Assembly (NCBI GenBank): GCA_025963615.1
Contig: JAOQAL010000761.1
Coordinates: forward strand, 1-6,626
Length of the DNA: 6,626 bases
Source: Chitinophagaceae bacterium
GTDB lineage: Bacteria; Bacteroidota; Bacteroidia; Chitinophagales; Chitinophagaceae
Direction of reading: 5' to 3'
Below are positions 6,617 through 6,626 of the stretch, in pieces (within the stretch, counting starts at the first letter, position 1; every line of letters starts with the position of its first letter). A model generated the notes under the pieces. It had not been told where the DNA came from, did no database searches, and worked only from the letters and a program-made list of their open reading frames with translations. Position numbers and translations under genes: made by a program.

Positions 6617-6626
6617 ATTTTTCTTA

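Overview
The window looks like chromosomal DNA from a member of the Bacteroidota, most likely a Chitinophagaceae-like soil or freshwater bacterium. The evidence is moderate GC by eye, AT-rich leaders without clear Shine-Dalgarno sequences, one good match to the Bacteroidota promoter element TAnnTTTG, and a DUF2231/planctomycete-type cytochrome protein of a kind found in Bacteroidota and Planctomycetota. The genus cannot be fixed from this sequence alone. All four genes lie on the + strand.

Left part (1-2106): the C-terminal two thirds of a DegT/DnrJ/EryC1/StrS-type PLP sugar aminotransferase enters from the left edge. After a gap of 106 bases comes a complete GHMP-family sugar kinase. This kinase resembles the kinase domain of plant L-arabinokinase more than ordinary galactokinase. 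Together the two genes suggest a nucleotide-sugar or surface-glycan locus that extends beyond the left edge.

Middle and right part (2365-6403): a two-gene module typical of Planctomycetota and some Bacteroidota. The first gene encodes an exported membrane-anchored multidomain protein: signal peptide, four-helix DUF2231 domain, PSCyt1 haem-c domain, DUF1549/PSCyt2 with a second CxxCH, and DUF1553/PSD1. The second encodes a Tat-exported DUF1501 protein of the alkaline phosphatase/sulfatase-like fold, possibly a lipoprotein. The function of such pairs is unknown. The sequence predicts a periplasmic redox protein wired into the membrane together with a Tat-dependent partner. A good Bacteroidota promoter match between the two genes suggests that the second can also be transcribed alone.

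The spacers are short. The one between kinase and cytochrome gene (2107-2364) holds a perfect 8-bp inverted repeat and no convincing gene. The tail after the DUF1501 gene (6404-6626) is AT-rich and contains several inverted repeats that could be terminators or a leader for a gene beyond the right edge. I see no tRNA, rRNA, CRISPR, insertion sequence or phage feature. The most notable items are the membrane-anchored di-haem fusion protein with its Tat partner and the arabinokinase-like enzyme in a bacterium.
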